From JADLBR01 sp020847615 (lineage in GTDB: Bacteria; Verrucomicrobiota; Verrucomicrobiia; JADLBR01), in assembly GCA_026646655.1 (NCBI GenBank), contig JAPKHT010000205.1:1-7660 (forward strand): 7,660 bases of DNA. The letters are read 5' to 3'. The translations under genes and the position numbers were made by a program. Every line of letters begins with the position of its first letter. Position 1 is the first letter of the stretch. Under the pieces are notes generated by a model. That model searched no databases and had not been told where the DNA came from. It worked only from the letters and a program-made list of their open reading frames with translations. Shown here one piece after another: positions 1 through 5,739 of the stretch.

Positions 1-65
1 CAGGCTCGCGGCACCAAGCGAAACGCCGACGTCGCCTGCATCGAAGCACATCGACTATAGCAAAA

Positions 66-88
66 TTTTCCCCGCCGGTGGTGCCCGC
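66..88 (+). repeat. Partial copy of the repeat tail, direct repeat of 187-211
   Basis: This stretch reads tttcccc followed by gccggtggtgcccgcc. It matches 187-211, where the same sequence is interrupted only by two extra A's after the C run. The shared 12-mer ccggtggtgccc sits at 75-86 and 197-208 on plus and at 2253-2264 on minus, each time as the tail after an AT-rich attt or tttt stretch. The first copy therefore looks like the remnant end of another unit, so the left intergenic region may once have held tandem units. The match is read directly; tandem origin is inference. Confidence 0.65.
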
Positions 89-99
89 CGCGGCGGGCA
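82..99. repeat. 18-bp perfect palindrome
   Basis: TGCCCGCCG is followed immediately by its exact reverse complement CGGCGGGCA, with no loop. It lies between the partial repeat tail and the 84-bp repeat core. A related GC palindrome, gcgccggcgc (214-223), follows the second tail, and a similar ccgcgccggcg stretch precedes the core of the minus-strand copy near 2361-2374. A GC palindrome at the unit boundaries thus appears to be part of the repeat architecture. A perfect palindrome without a loop suits a dimeric protein site or recombination end better than an RNA hairpin, but no protein can be named. Confidence 0.6.
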
Positions 100-105
100 T
101 GATGT

Positions 106-189
106 CTGACTCGAAAATTGCCGCATCGTTCCCCGTAGCCGAACGCGTGAGCGTTTGGCCGCCAAGGCCTGACGGCCTCGGCTACATTT
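106..189 (+). repeat. 84-bp structured repeat, copy 1
   Basis: This segment matches the minus strand of 2354-2271 at 71 of 84 positions with no gap. It contains a 9-bp stem with one G.T pair (138-146 with 151-159) closed by loop GTGA, and a 5-bp stem (165-169 with 174-178) closed by loop TGAC. GTAGCCGA (135-142) and TCGGCTAC (178-185) are a perfect 8-bp inverted repeat that encloses both hairpins and competes with the outer part of the first stem. An AT-rich attt ends the core, and the tail ccggtggtgccc follows at 197-208. It looks like an interspersed intergenic repeat with selected secondary structure. There is no coding signal and no transposase nearby. Confidence 0.8.
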
Positions 190-289
190 CCCCAAGCCGG
201 TGGTGCCCGCCCCGCGCCGGCGCCGGGGCCAACCGAAGACGTCGGCGCGCAGAAATCTGGAACACAAATGGTATCAGCTGGTCACGCGG

Positions 290-316
290 ACACCGCCTCA
301 AGGCGGCACTACGAGC
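290..316 (-). repeat. REP-like hairpin, copy A of an inverted pair
   Basis: Read on the minus strand this is a 27-nt unit containing CCGCC, loop TTGA, GGCGG, preceded by CGTAGTG. It matches copy B (333-359, plus strand) at 20 of the first 25 positions. The second pair of the 5-bp stem is C:G here and T:A in copy B, a compensatory change that keeps the fold. Copies A and B point in opposite directions, 16 nt apart, like the paired REP units of BIME or REPIN elements. The pairing is seen directly; membership of a genome-wide family is inference. Confidence 0.65.
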
Positions 317-332
317 CCGAGACCACGGGAAT

Positions 333-359
333 GTTCGTTGTGCTGCCTTCAGGCAGTCC
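333..359 (+). repeat. REP-like hairpin, copy B of an inverted pair
   Basis: On the plus strand the unit has CGTTGTG followed by CTGCC, loop TTCA, GGCAG. It is the inverted partner of 290-316. The two units could also pair with each other into a longer imperfect stem around the 16-nt spacer 317-332. The doublet lies about 80 nt beyond the sulfatase stop codon, so a transcript reading through that gene would carry it in its 3' untranslated end, where such hairpins can stabilise or trim mRNA. Confidence 0.65.
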
Positions 360-440
360 GGACCCACCGGGAGTTTCCACATGAAGATGCGGCGCGTTCT
401 GGAATCGGGTCAGCCCCGCCGCGCGAGGCACGCGTCGAGC

Positions 441-2213
441 TTACTCCTGCAACGTCAGGGTCACCTGCCTGACATCGATCGCGCCTTTGCCCGGGATATC
501 TAGGGCGCGCAACGTCAGGTCACCGCGTCCCTTCTTCAATTCGATCACTCCGAGATTCAGGGGCTTGAACTCTTTCACGTACGACTCCGTGCCCCTCGGG
601 CTCCGGTCGTGCTCCATGCCGCGGAGGGGCGGGTCGTGCGCCTCGGTCACCTTCTTCTGAACGCGCGCTCCCCCGATGCCCAGTTCGATGCTGCAGCCCG
701 TGTTCTGGGCCGCACAGGTGTAGAGCACCGTGGCCTCGTAGCGCCCGTCCCTGGCCACATCGACATCCCAGGTGATCCTATCCTCCACGCTGGACCAGTT
801 TTCAAAGAATGAGCAGTTCGGAGCCTTGGCGCTTCGGCGCACGTTGCCGTGGGGCACGCCATCGCGCGCGGGCAGGTGCGTGACCGGAAACTCCCGATAG
901 CCCACGGGGAAGGCGCGCCCCTCCTTCTGGAGTTTGGGCAGCATCTCGGCGCCCCACGCAGATGCGGCCTGCCGCAGGCGCCCGGCGATATCCGGCATGC
1001 GTCCGGCCACGTCGATGCGCTGGCCCGGGTCTTCGGCCATGTCGTACAGCTTCCCCTGCGCGTCCAGCCGATAGCGCTGGGTGCGCGCGCTGACCTTGCC
1101 GCCCCAGTGACTGAATATCGTGCGGTCCGGCCAGTCCTTGCCCCCGCCCACCAGCAGCGGCAGCAACGACATCCCGTCCAGTCGCTTTCCCCCGGCGAGC
1201 CCGATCCCGGACGCGTCCGCCAGCGTGGGCAGCAGGTCGATCGCCCCGGCGATCTGGGGGACCTTCGTGCCCGGCTTGATCCGCGCGGGCCACCGCACCA
1301 GACACGGGACCCGCACGCCGCCCTCGTCGGTCGAACCCTTCCGCCCCTTCATGTCGCCATTCCAGCGGGCGCCATTCGGGCCATTGTCGCTGAAGTAGAC
1401 CACGATCGTGTTCTCCGCCACCTTCAGCGCGTCGAGTCGCCCCAATAGCCTCCCCACGTTCCAGTCGATATTCTCACACATCGCCAGCGCGGCGCGCAGG
1501 TGCGCCAGGTTCTCCTTCGTGGGCTCGCGGTCCCTCATCTCCGGTTCAAAATCCTTGAACTTGTCGAAGAACCGGTCCGGGACCTGCATCGGGGAATGGG
1601 GACTATTGTACGGCAGGTAGCAGAAGAAGGGCCTTTCCCTGTTCTTTTCGATGAATGCGATCGCGTGGTCCGTCAGGTCATCGATGATGTATCCCTTGCC
1701 GCGAACGATCTCCCCGTTGTGCTCGAGCGGCGGGTCAAAGTAATCGCCCCAGTGCCCCGAGCAGAACCCGTAATACTCATCAAAACCCCGGCCATTCGGG
1801 TGATAGGGATACTGCATGCCGTTGTGCCACTTGCCGAACGCCCCGGTGGCGTAGCCCGCGGCCTTGAAGACATCGCCGATCGTGCGCTCGTCCAGGTCCA
1901 GCCGCTCGCCGCCCTCCGAGGTACTGTACACCCCGCCCCTCGGATGATAGCGCCCCGTCAGGAACTCGGCGCGGGTGGGCGAGCAGACCGGACAGACAAA
2001 GAAACGATCGAAGATTGCCCCGTCCCTCGCCAGGGAATCGATGTTTGGCGTGCTCAGGTTCGTGTTGCCATGGACGCTCAGGTCCCCCCAGCCCTGGTCA
2101 TCGGCCAAGATCACCACAATGTTCACCCGCCCGCCCGCGGGGGCGCCCGCGCCAGCCTGAGGCCAACCCGCCGCAAAAGAACACACGATCCCAACGATCA
2201 GGAGACATCGCAT
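441..2213 (-). CDS. Secreted Cys-type sulfatase (arylsulfatase A family) with C-terminal beta domain
   Basis: Hydrolyses a sulfate ester, probably on a sulfated glycan, outside the cytoplasm; the substrate is unknown. The chosen start gives 590 aa and places a signal peptide (MRCLLIVGIVCSFAAG) at the N-terminus. The same frame opens 48 nt earlier, but that extension would precede the signal peptide; no clear Shine-Dalgarno is seen at either. Sulfatase hallmarks: metal-binding ADD at 37-39, active-site C77-S-P-T-R81 followed by LTG at 85-87 (Cys77 becomes formylglycine), K128 and H130, H206 in SPH, D276-N277, K292, and LYDMxxDP near 390 closing the sulfatase fold. Residues about 455-590 are an extra beta-rich domain (ITWDVDV, ESYVKEF, GVIELKKG) resembling a galactose-binding or CBM-like sandwich; that identity is inference. 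A maturase (FGE or anSME) must be encoded elsewhere. Inverted 84-bp repeats lie on both sides of the gene. Confidence 0.95.
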   Translation of the reverse strand: MRCLLIVGIVCSFAAGWPQAGAGAPAGGRVNIVVILADDQGWGDLSVHGNTNLSTPNIDSLARDGAIFDRFFVCPVCSPTRAEFLTGRYHPRGGVYSTSEGGERLDLDERTIGDVFKAAGYATGAFGKWHNGMQYPYHPNGRGFDEYYGFCSGHWGDYFDPPLEHNGEIVRGKGYIIDDLTDHAIAFIEKNRERPFFCYLPYNSPHSPMQVPDRFFDKFKDFEPEMRDREPTKENLAHLRAALAMCENIDWNVGRLLGRLDALKVAENTIVVYFSDNGPNGARWNGDMKGRKGSTDEGGVRVPCLVRWPARIKPGTKVPQIAGAIDLLPTLADASGIGLAGGKRLDGMSLLPLLVGGGKDWPDRTIFSHWGGKVSARTQRYRLDAQGKLYDMAEDPGQRIDVAGRMPDIAGRLRQAASAWGAEMLPKLQKEGRAFPVGYREFPVTHLPARDGVPHGNVRRSAKAPNCSFFENWSSVEDRITWDVDVARDGRYEATVLYTCAAQNTGCSIELGIGGARVQKKVTEAHDPPLRGMEHDRSPRGTESYVKEFKPLNLGVIELKKGRGDLTLRALDIPGKGAIDVRQVTLTLQE

Positions 2214-2465
2214 CCGCAGAGCATGGGCGGATCCCTCGGCGGACGCAAGGTGGGGCACCACCGGGGCTTAAAATTTAGCCGAAGCCGTGAGGCTCTGGCG
2301 CCCAAACGCTTACGCGTTCGGCTGCGGGACGCGATGCGGCGACTTTCGAGTCAGCCACGCCGCCGGCGCGGGGACGAGCCGAGATCATCCGTGGGGAAAC
2401 TCCGCATCGATCGGAGGGGCCATGTGGACTGCCGGGCGGCCCGACCGCCACCATGAAGTGAGGTT
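2214..2465. other. Intergenic region between the glycoside hydrolase-like and sulfatase genes
   Basis: This 252-bp gap contains the minus-oriented 84-bp repeat (2271-2354), its tail (2253-2264) and a GC-palindromic stretch near 2361-2374. Immediately after the glycoside hydrolase-like stop, the minus strand has CGGG/CCCG able to form a small hairpin near 2434-2443, with no T run. The only AT-rich island, taaattttaa at 2268-2277, belongs to the repeat and lacks a matching -35 box at proper spacing, so no promoter is called. Whether the sulfatase is co-transcribed with upstream genes or has its own promoter cannot be told. Confidence 0.6.
2271..2354 (-). repeat. 84-bp structured repeat, copy 2 (inverted relative to copy 1)
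   Basis: Read on minus, it aligns to 106-189 with 13 substitutions and no indel. The first hairpin keeps 8 of 9 pairs (the outermost G:C becomes G-G), and its loop changes from GTGA to GTAA, so the GNRA form is kept. In the second stem one G:C pair becomes A:T by changes on both sides (2294 and 2283), and the next A:T becomes G.T. The enclosing inverted repeat shrinks from 8 bp to AGCCGA/TCGGCT. The tail ccggtggtgccc follows at 2253-2264 on minus. The copy lies in the sulfatase 5' region, its core ending 57 nt before the ATG, so it may be in the leader transcript. Confidence 0.8.
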
Positions 2466-4550
2466 TTAGGAGGCCTGGCACCCCACCACCACCATCTGGT
2501 GGATTGCGAAACCGGGGCAACGAAACCGGAGTTCGCCCCCCTCGAATTCCCAGCCCTTGATATCCATGCCGCCCGGTTGCGCGACCACGGCAGACGGGCG
2601 CGACGCGAGCCTCAGGGAGATCCGGCATTCCGGCGCCTCCGGGATCTCCGCGATCTTCCAGTGCACGTGCTTGCCGGGGAACTTCTCCCTCTTCCCCTCT
2701 GCCCGGTTGACAAGATGCAGGATCGATTGCCCCTCCCGGCGGCGCAGGACCATCTCGACGCCAGGCGGCGCATCCGTCGTGAAGGGTCGAGTCGCGCTCG
2801 GCGCGATGAGACCCAACAGCCAAGCACGGAATGGCTCCAGGCCCGGCGAAGGCTCGCCCTTCGGGTCCGGCAAACTCAGGACCGGGGCCGCGATCCCAAC
2901 GACCGTACCCCCTCCGACCACCCGGCGCGTCACCAGCGCCAACGAATCGGCGCCGGCCTGGGCAGCCATGAGCGTCGTCGCGCCCATATCCTTCCTCGGC
3001 GCCGCCCGCCAGAGTGGGATGCCCATGGGAAGGTCCCCCCCTTCGGCCTTGGCTACCCAAAGAGAGCCCGCCGGCATCGCCTCGGCCGGCGTCACGCCGG
3101 CCAGTTCGGCCAGTCCTGCGATGCGCAGGCCCCCGCCGGTCAGCACCAGCGTGCCCCCCTTCTCCACAAATTTGCCCAGCGCCCCCACCTCGTCCGCCTT
3201 GGCGGCGACCAGATCCTCCACGATCAACACGCCGCTTCCGATCGCCCCGCGCAGCAGGCGCTCGCGCGAGATCAGCTCGTAATCCGCGTGCGCCCGCACC
3301 AGCGCCTCGGACGCCCCGCGCAGCGTCATCGAGACCGCCGATCCGTTGGGAAAGCAGGAGGCGGAATTCCGCGTCGCGGCATAGTGGTGCGTCGAGGTGT
3401 GCAGCACCGAGACCGCGGGCACCCGCCGCGTGCCGAGGCACCATGGCTGCCGCGCCCGGAGGAAAGGGGCCACCACCCTCCCAAAGAATTCGTGCCGCTC
3501 CGCCACCAACCCGCTCTCTGGCGTCGGGTTGTCCCACAGGTGATAGCGTCCCCCGTTCGCCACGATGATCGCCATCTCCTGCTCGATCTGGCCCGCGGGT
3601 TTCGGGAGCGTTCCCGACTCGCCGACGTAATGCCCCGTTGTCATCAGGTCGAACGGTCTCGGCTGCGAGTCGTACCAATGCGCCTCGGCCGAAAGCCGAT
3701 CCACCGAGTTACCCGTGTCGCCCGTGAGATGATCCACGAACTCGGGCGGTTCCTCGGCCATGTGCAGGCCGTAGGCCCAATTGAAGGTGACCCGGCACTT
3801 CGGATCCCGCCGCCGGATGCGCGCGAAGGTCTCCCTGACCACCTCGCGATAGATCTGGCGATGCATCTCCTTGAATTCGTCCCAGCCCTTGTCCCCGGGG
3901 CCCTTCGGGGCATCCAGCCCCGTTTCGCGCCGGAAGCGCTCGCGGCACCTCGCGCAATAACAGGTGGCGACCGTGAAACAGGAGCCGTCGAACCAGAACG
4001 CATCCGGCCCGTACCGCTCCATCTCCTCCTCGATCATCGGCCACAGGTACCCCTCCGCGACGCCCGTGTGATAACAGAGCGCATTCTCCCGGAGTCTTCC
4101 ACCGGCGTCCACGCGATTCCACTCGGGGCGCTCCCTCATGATCACGCCATCCCGGCCGAAATTGTAGTAGATCGACCACGCGTACCCCCGACGCCGCGCG
4201 ATCTCGCGCCACACCGCCAGGACATCGCGCGCGAGCCTCGGTGGCGCGTGGCCCACCATGGTCGGGTACGTCGTCCAGCCGGGGTTTCCCTTCGCGTGGA
4301 TCTGAATCACGTCCGGCTTCGAAAGCGCGATCAGGCGATCGGTCTCCGCCGGATCCGCACCGGCCCCCACGGCCTGCTTGTCCGTGGTGTGGTGATCCAG
4401 GTGCAACAGGTAGAAGGCGCGGTCATACCACCCGTCGCCGGGGCGGCTTTCCGCCCCATCGGATCGATCCCCGAAAAGAGTCGCCGCGCCGCCGGCGACG
4501 GCCAACCCCACGAACTCCCGCCGCCCCATCGGGATGGTGTGTCGCATCAT
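2466..4550 (-). CDS. Tat-exported putative glycoside hydrolase (GHL6-like), 694 aa
   Basis: Probably acts on a glycan outside the cytoplasm; reaction and substrate are not known. The start is ATG-ATG with AGGGA 7 nt upstream, and the N-terminus is a twin-arginine signal (M8-G-R-R-E-F-V-G-L, then an Ala/Gly-rich stretch). The longer frame up to 4901 only overlaps the preceding gene and is rejected. Residues about 40-370 look like a TIM-barrel: DVIQIHAKG and GWTTYPT near 80-97, FWFDG at 185-189 (Asp188 sits where GH29-type enzymes have their nucleophile), the cysteine cluster C197-x-C-x-x-C202, and RYHLWDNP near 335. Residues about 375-560 resemble the flavodoxin-like trimerisation domain of GH42 enzymes (GGTLVLTGGGL), and 590-690 form a beta domain with ILHLVNR. 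This order fits the family named hypothetical glycosyl hydrolase 6; that name is from recall. It follows the NHL gene by 26 nt, so one operon is very likely. Confidence 0.85.
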   Translation of the reverse strand: MMRHTIPMGRREFVGLAVAGGAATLFGDRSDGAESRPGDGWYDRAFYLLHLDHHTTDKQAVGAGADPAETDRLIALSKPDVIQIHAKGNPGWTTYPTMVGHAPPRLARDVLAVWREIARRRGYAWSIYYNFGRDGVIMRERPEWNRVDAGGRLRENALCYHTGVAEGYLWPMIEEEMERYGPDAFWFDGSCFTVATCYCARCRERFRRETGLDAPKGPGDKGWDEFKEMHRQIYREVVRETFARIRRRDPKCRVTFNWAYGLHMAEEPPEFVDHLTGDTGNSVDRLSAEAHWYDSQPRPFDLMTTGHYVGESGTLPKPAGQIEQEMAIIVANGGRYHLWDNPTPESGLVAERHEFFGRVVAPFLRARQPWCLGTRRVPAVSVLHTSTHHYAATRNSASCFPNGSAVSMTLRGASEALVRAHADYELISRERLLRGAIGSGVLIVEDLVAAKADEVGALGKFVEKGGTLVLTGGGLRIAGLAELAGVTPAEAMPAGSLWVAKAEGGDLPMGIPLWRAAPRKDMGATTLMAAQAGADSLALVTRRVVGGGTVVGIAAPVLSLPDPKGEPSPGLEPFRAWLLGLIAPSATRPFTTDAPPGVEMVLRRREGQSILHLVNRAEGKREKFPGKHVHWKIAEIPEAPECRISLRLASRPSAVVAQPGGMDIKGWEFEGGELRFRCPGFAIHQMVVVGCQAS

Positions 4551-4576
4551 GTCATTGTCCCTGCGCGGCACCCGTG

Positions 4577-5632
4577 TCAGCGCCGGCGGACAAACTTCTG
4601 CGCCCGCTTGCCGATGATATCGCCGGCATAGATGTTGCCCTTCGAATCGATCGCCATGGCGTGGACCCAATTCAGTTCGCCGGGCCGCTCCTTCCCATCC
4701 TCGCCCTTGGGGACGGTCCACAGCTGCAGCAATTTGCCCGTCGTGTCGAACTTCATGAAAACCTGATCCTTCGGCGGGCAGCCGAGCGGCGCCGTCGGAT
4801 AGGCGGGATCGGTGCGCCATGGCATCGGGGACGAGCCGCAGACCCAGATCTCGTCCGTGGCAGTGACCCAGAGACCCCACGGCACCAGGATGTCGCGCCA
4901 CGAATCCAGCAGTTCGCCGCCCTGGCTATAGACCTGTACCCGAACGTTGTTGCGGTCGGCGACGTACAGTCGCCCGCGCGAATCCATGGCGATGGCGTGG
5001 GGGATCGAGAATTGTTTCTCCCCGGTCCCCAGCGATCCCCATGATCTCACGAACTTCCCGTCCTTGTCGAAATGCACCACGCGGGCGTTGCCGTAGCCAT
5101 CGGACACGAAGATGCTGCCATCGGGCGCCAGGAGCATGTCCGTCGGCTTGTTCAGGCGCCTGTCGTCCTCGCCCTTCTCCCCGGGTGTCCCCAGCGTCAT
5201 GAGCAGCTGTCCTTCGGGCGTGAACTTCCGCACCACGTGGAGGCGCAGGTCGGCCGCCCAGACGTTTCCCTCCCGGTCGATCTTGATGTGGTGCGGCCCG
5301 GGCAGCATCCCCTCGCCCCACGCGCGCACGAACTTGCCCTCGGCCGTGAAGACCTGCACCGGGGGGTTCGTGCGCGTGAACAGCCACACCTGATCGCGGG
5401 CGTCCACCGCGATGCCCGGCATCGCCCCCCACGGCATGCCCTCCGGCCGCTCCGGCCACGACGGATCCACCTCGTACCATGGCGACAGGTTCACACGCGG
5501 GTAGACCGGCCCAGCGTCGGGATTCGCGGACGGTTCCTGCTTCGCCGTACGCGCCGGCAATGACCCAAAACACAGCATCGCAACGAACGCGATCGCCACC
5601 AGCCACAGCCTGCGGAACAGGTCCCAGCGCAT
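4577..5632 (-). CDS. Secreted NHL-repeat protein of the peptidyl-hydroxyglycine alpha-amidating lyase type
   Basis: 351 aa; the animal relatives split peptidyl-alpha-hydroxyglycine into amidated peptide and glyoxylate, but the bacterial substrate is unknown. The start is fixed by AGGAGG (5637-5642), 4 nt from the ATG, and a signal peptide (RRLWLVAIAFVAMLCFGSLPA). Six repeated xxAxDxxGxxxVxD-type segments start near residues 71, 114, 164, 212, 251 and 324, fitting a six-bladed propeller. Against rat PAL as I recall it, the metal histidines match H115 (PHHI), H212 (IPHAI) and H324 (WVHAM), catalytic Tyr654 matches Y180 in SDGYGNAR, and Arg706 matches R227 in VADRNNVR. The Asp after the third His is Ala here (A325), a notable difference. 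No monooxygenase (PHM) partner is in the window. It shares an operon with the downstream glycoside hydrolase-like gene. Confidence 0.9.
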   Translation of the reverse strand: MRWDLFRRLWLVAIAFVAMLCFGSLPARTAKQEPSANPDAGPVYPRVNLSPWYEVDPSWPERPEGMPWGAMPGIAVDARDQVWLFTRTNPPVQVFTAEGKFVRAWGEGMLPGPHHIKIDREGNVWAADLRLHVVRKFTPEGQLLMTLGTPGEKGEDDRRLNKPTDMLLAPDGSIFVSDGYGNARVVHFDKDGKFVRSWGSLGTGEKQFSIPHAIAMDSRGRLYVADRNNVRVQVYSQGGELLDSWRDILVPWGLWVTATDEIWVCGSSPMPWRTDPAYPTAPLGCPPKDQVFMKFDTTGKLLQLWTVPKGEDGKERPGELNWVHAMAIDSKGNIYAGDIIGKRAQKFVRRR

Positions 5633-5636
5633 GATA

Positions 5637-5642
5637 CCTCCT
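5637..5642 (-). promoter_or_regulatory. Perfect Shine-Dalgarno AGGAGG of the NHL gene
   Basis: AGGAGG, followed by TATC and then ATG at 5632. It decides the start of the NHL protein against an in-frame opening further upstream at 5899, which would overlap the decarboxylase gene. The other genes here have weaker sites: AGGGA for the glycoside hydrolase-like gene, GGAG for the decarboxylase and none obvious for the sulfatase. Confidence 0.8.
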
Positions 5643-5644
5643 CG

Positions 5645-5667
5645 CCGGCGGGAAAGACGACCGCCGG
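5645..5667 (-). promoter_or_regulatory. GC hairpin directly upstream of the NHL ribosome binding site
   Basis: CCGGCGG and CCGCCGG form a perfect 7-bp inverted repeat around a 9-nt loop (5652-5660). The stem ends 2 nt before the AGGAGG. On the minus strand no T run follows, so it is a poor intrinsic terminator for the decarboxylase gene. It may end that transcript with help, or shape access to the ribosome binding site. The rest of the 107-nt gap (5633-5739) shows no gene and no clear promoter. Confidence 0.4.
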
Positions 5668-5739
5668 TCCAAGAGCATGATGGCGGATCGTCCCCCGTCC
5701 ACCATGACAAAATGGCCCCCCGCCGCGGAGATCCCCGGG

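Larger units (their letters stand above)
1..440. other. Non-coding stretch downstream of the sulfatase, dense in repeats
   Basis: No gene is supported here, although short high-GC open frames cross it on both strands. It holds a partial repeat tail (66-88), an 18-bp perfect palindrome (82-99), a full 84-bp structured repeat (106-189) with its own tail (187-211), and two inverted REP-like hairpins (290-316 and 333-359). On the minus strand a frame opens at an ATG at 51-49, with a second ATG in another frame at 41-39. Both stay open to the left edge, and a TATAGT hexamer lies at 59-54 just upstream. This could be the start of the next minus-strand gene, but 40-50 bases are too few to call it. 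No T-rich terminator follows the sulfatase stop. Confidence 0.7.

Noticed and set aside
352..392. Further homology of this stretch to the minus strand of 2433-2385 (shared ggcagtcc and ggagtttcc)
   Set aside because: The two short matches have different spacing (10 versus 22 nt) and little between them agrees; it may be real but is too weak to call.
849..1448. Plus-strand open frames opposite the sulfatase (also 1500-2456)
   Set aside because: Shadow frames of a well-supported sulfatase; no start signals or domains.
2268..2277. AT-rich taaattttaa as a -10 box of the sulfatase promoter
   Set aside because: It is part of the 84-bp repeat and its flank, is altered in the other copy, and no -35-like hexamer occurs at 16-18 nt.
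106..2354. Composite transposon around the sulfatase
   Set aside because: The flanking repeats encode no transposase and no target-site duplication could be seen; the inverted repeat is reported, not a transposon.
2275..3678. A 467-codon minus-strand frame overlapping the glycoside hydrolase-like gene and the repeat region
   Set aside because: It is a Gly/Arg-rich frame-shifted shadow of the same gene and runs through the repeat; no motif supports it.
2499..4631. A 710-codon plus-strand open frame opposite the glycoside hydrolase-like gene
   Set aside because: It has no recognisable domain, is rich in Arg/Pro/His typical of antisense frames in GC-rich DNA, and lies opposite a gene with clear family motifs, a Tat signal and a ribosome binding site.
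5570..5632. Lipoprotein signal in the NHL protein (C21)
   Set aside because: The residues before C21 are Ala-Met-Leu; the lipobox needs a small residue directly before the Cys, so an ordinary signal peptide is more likely.
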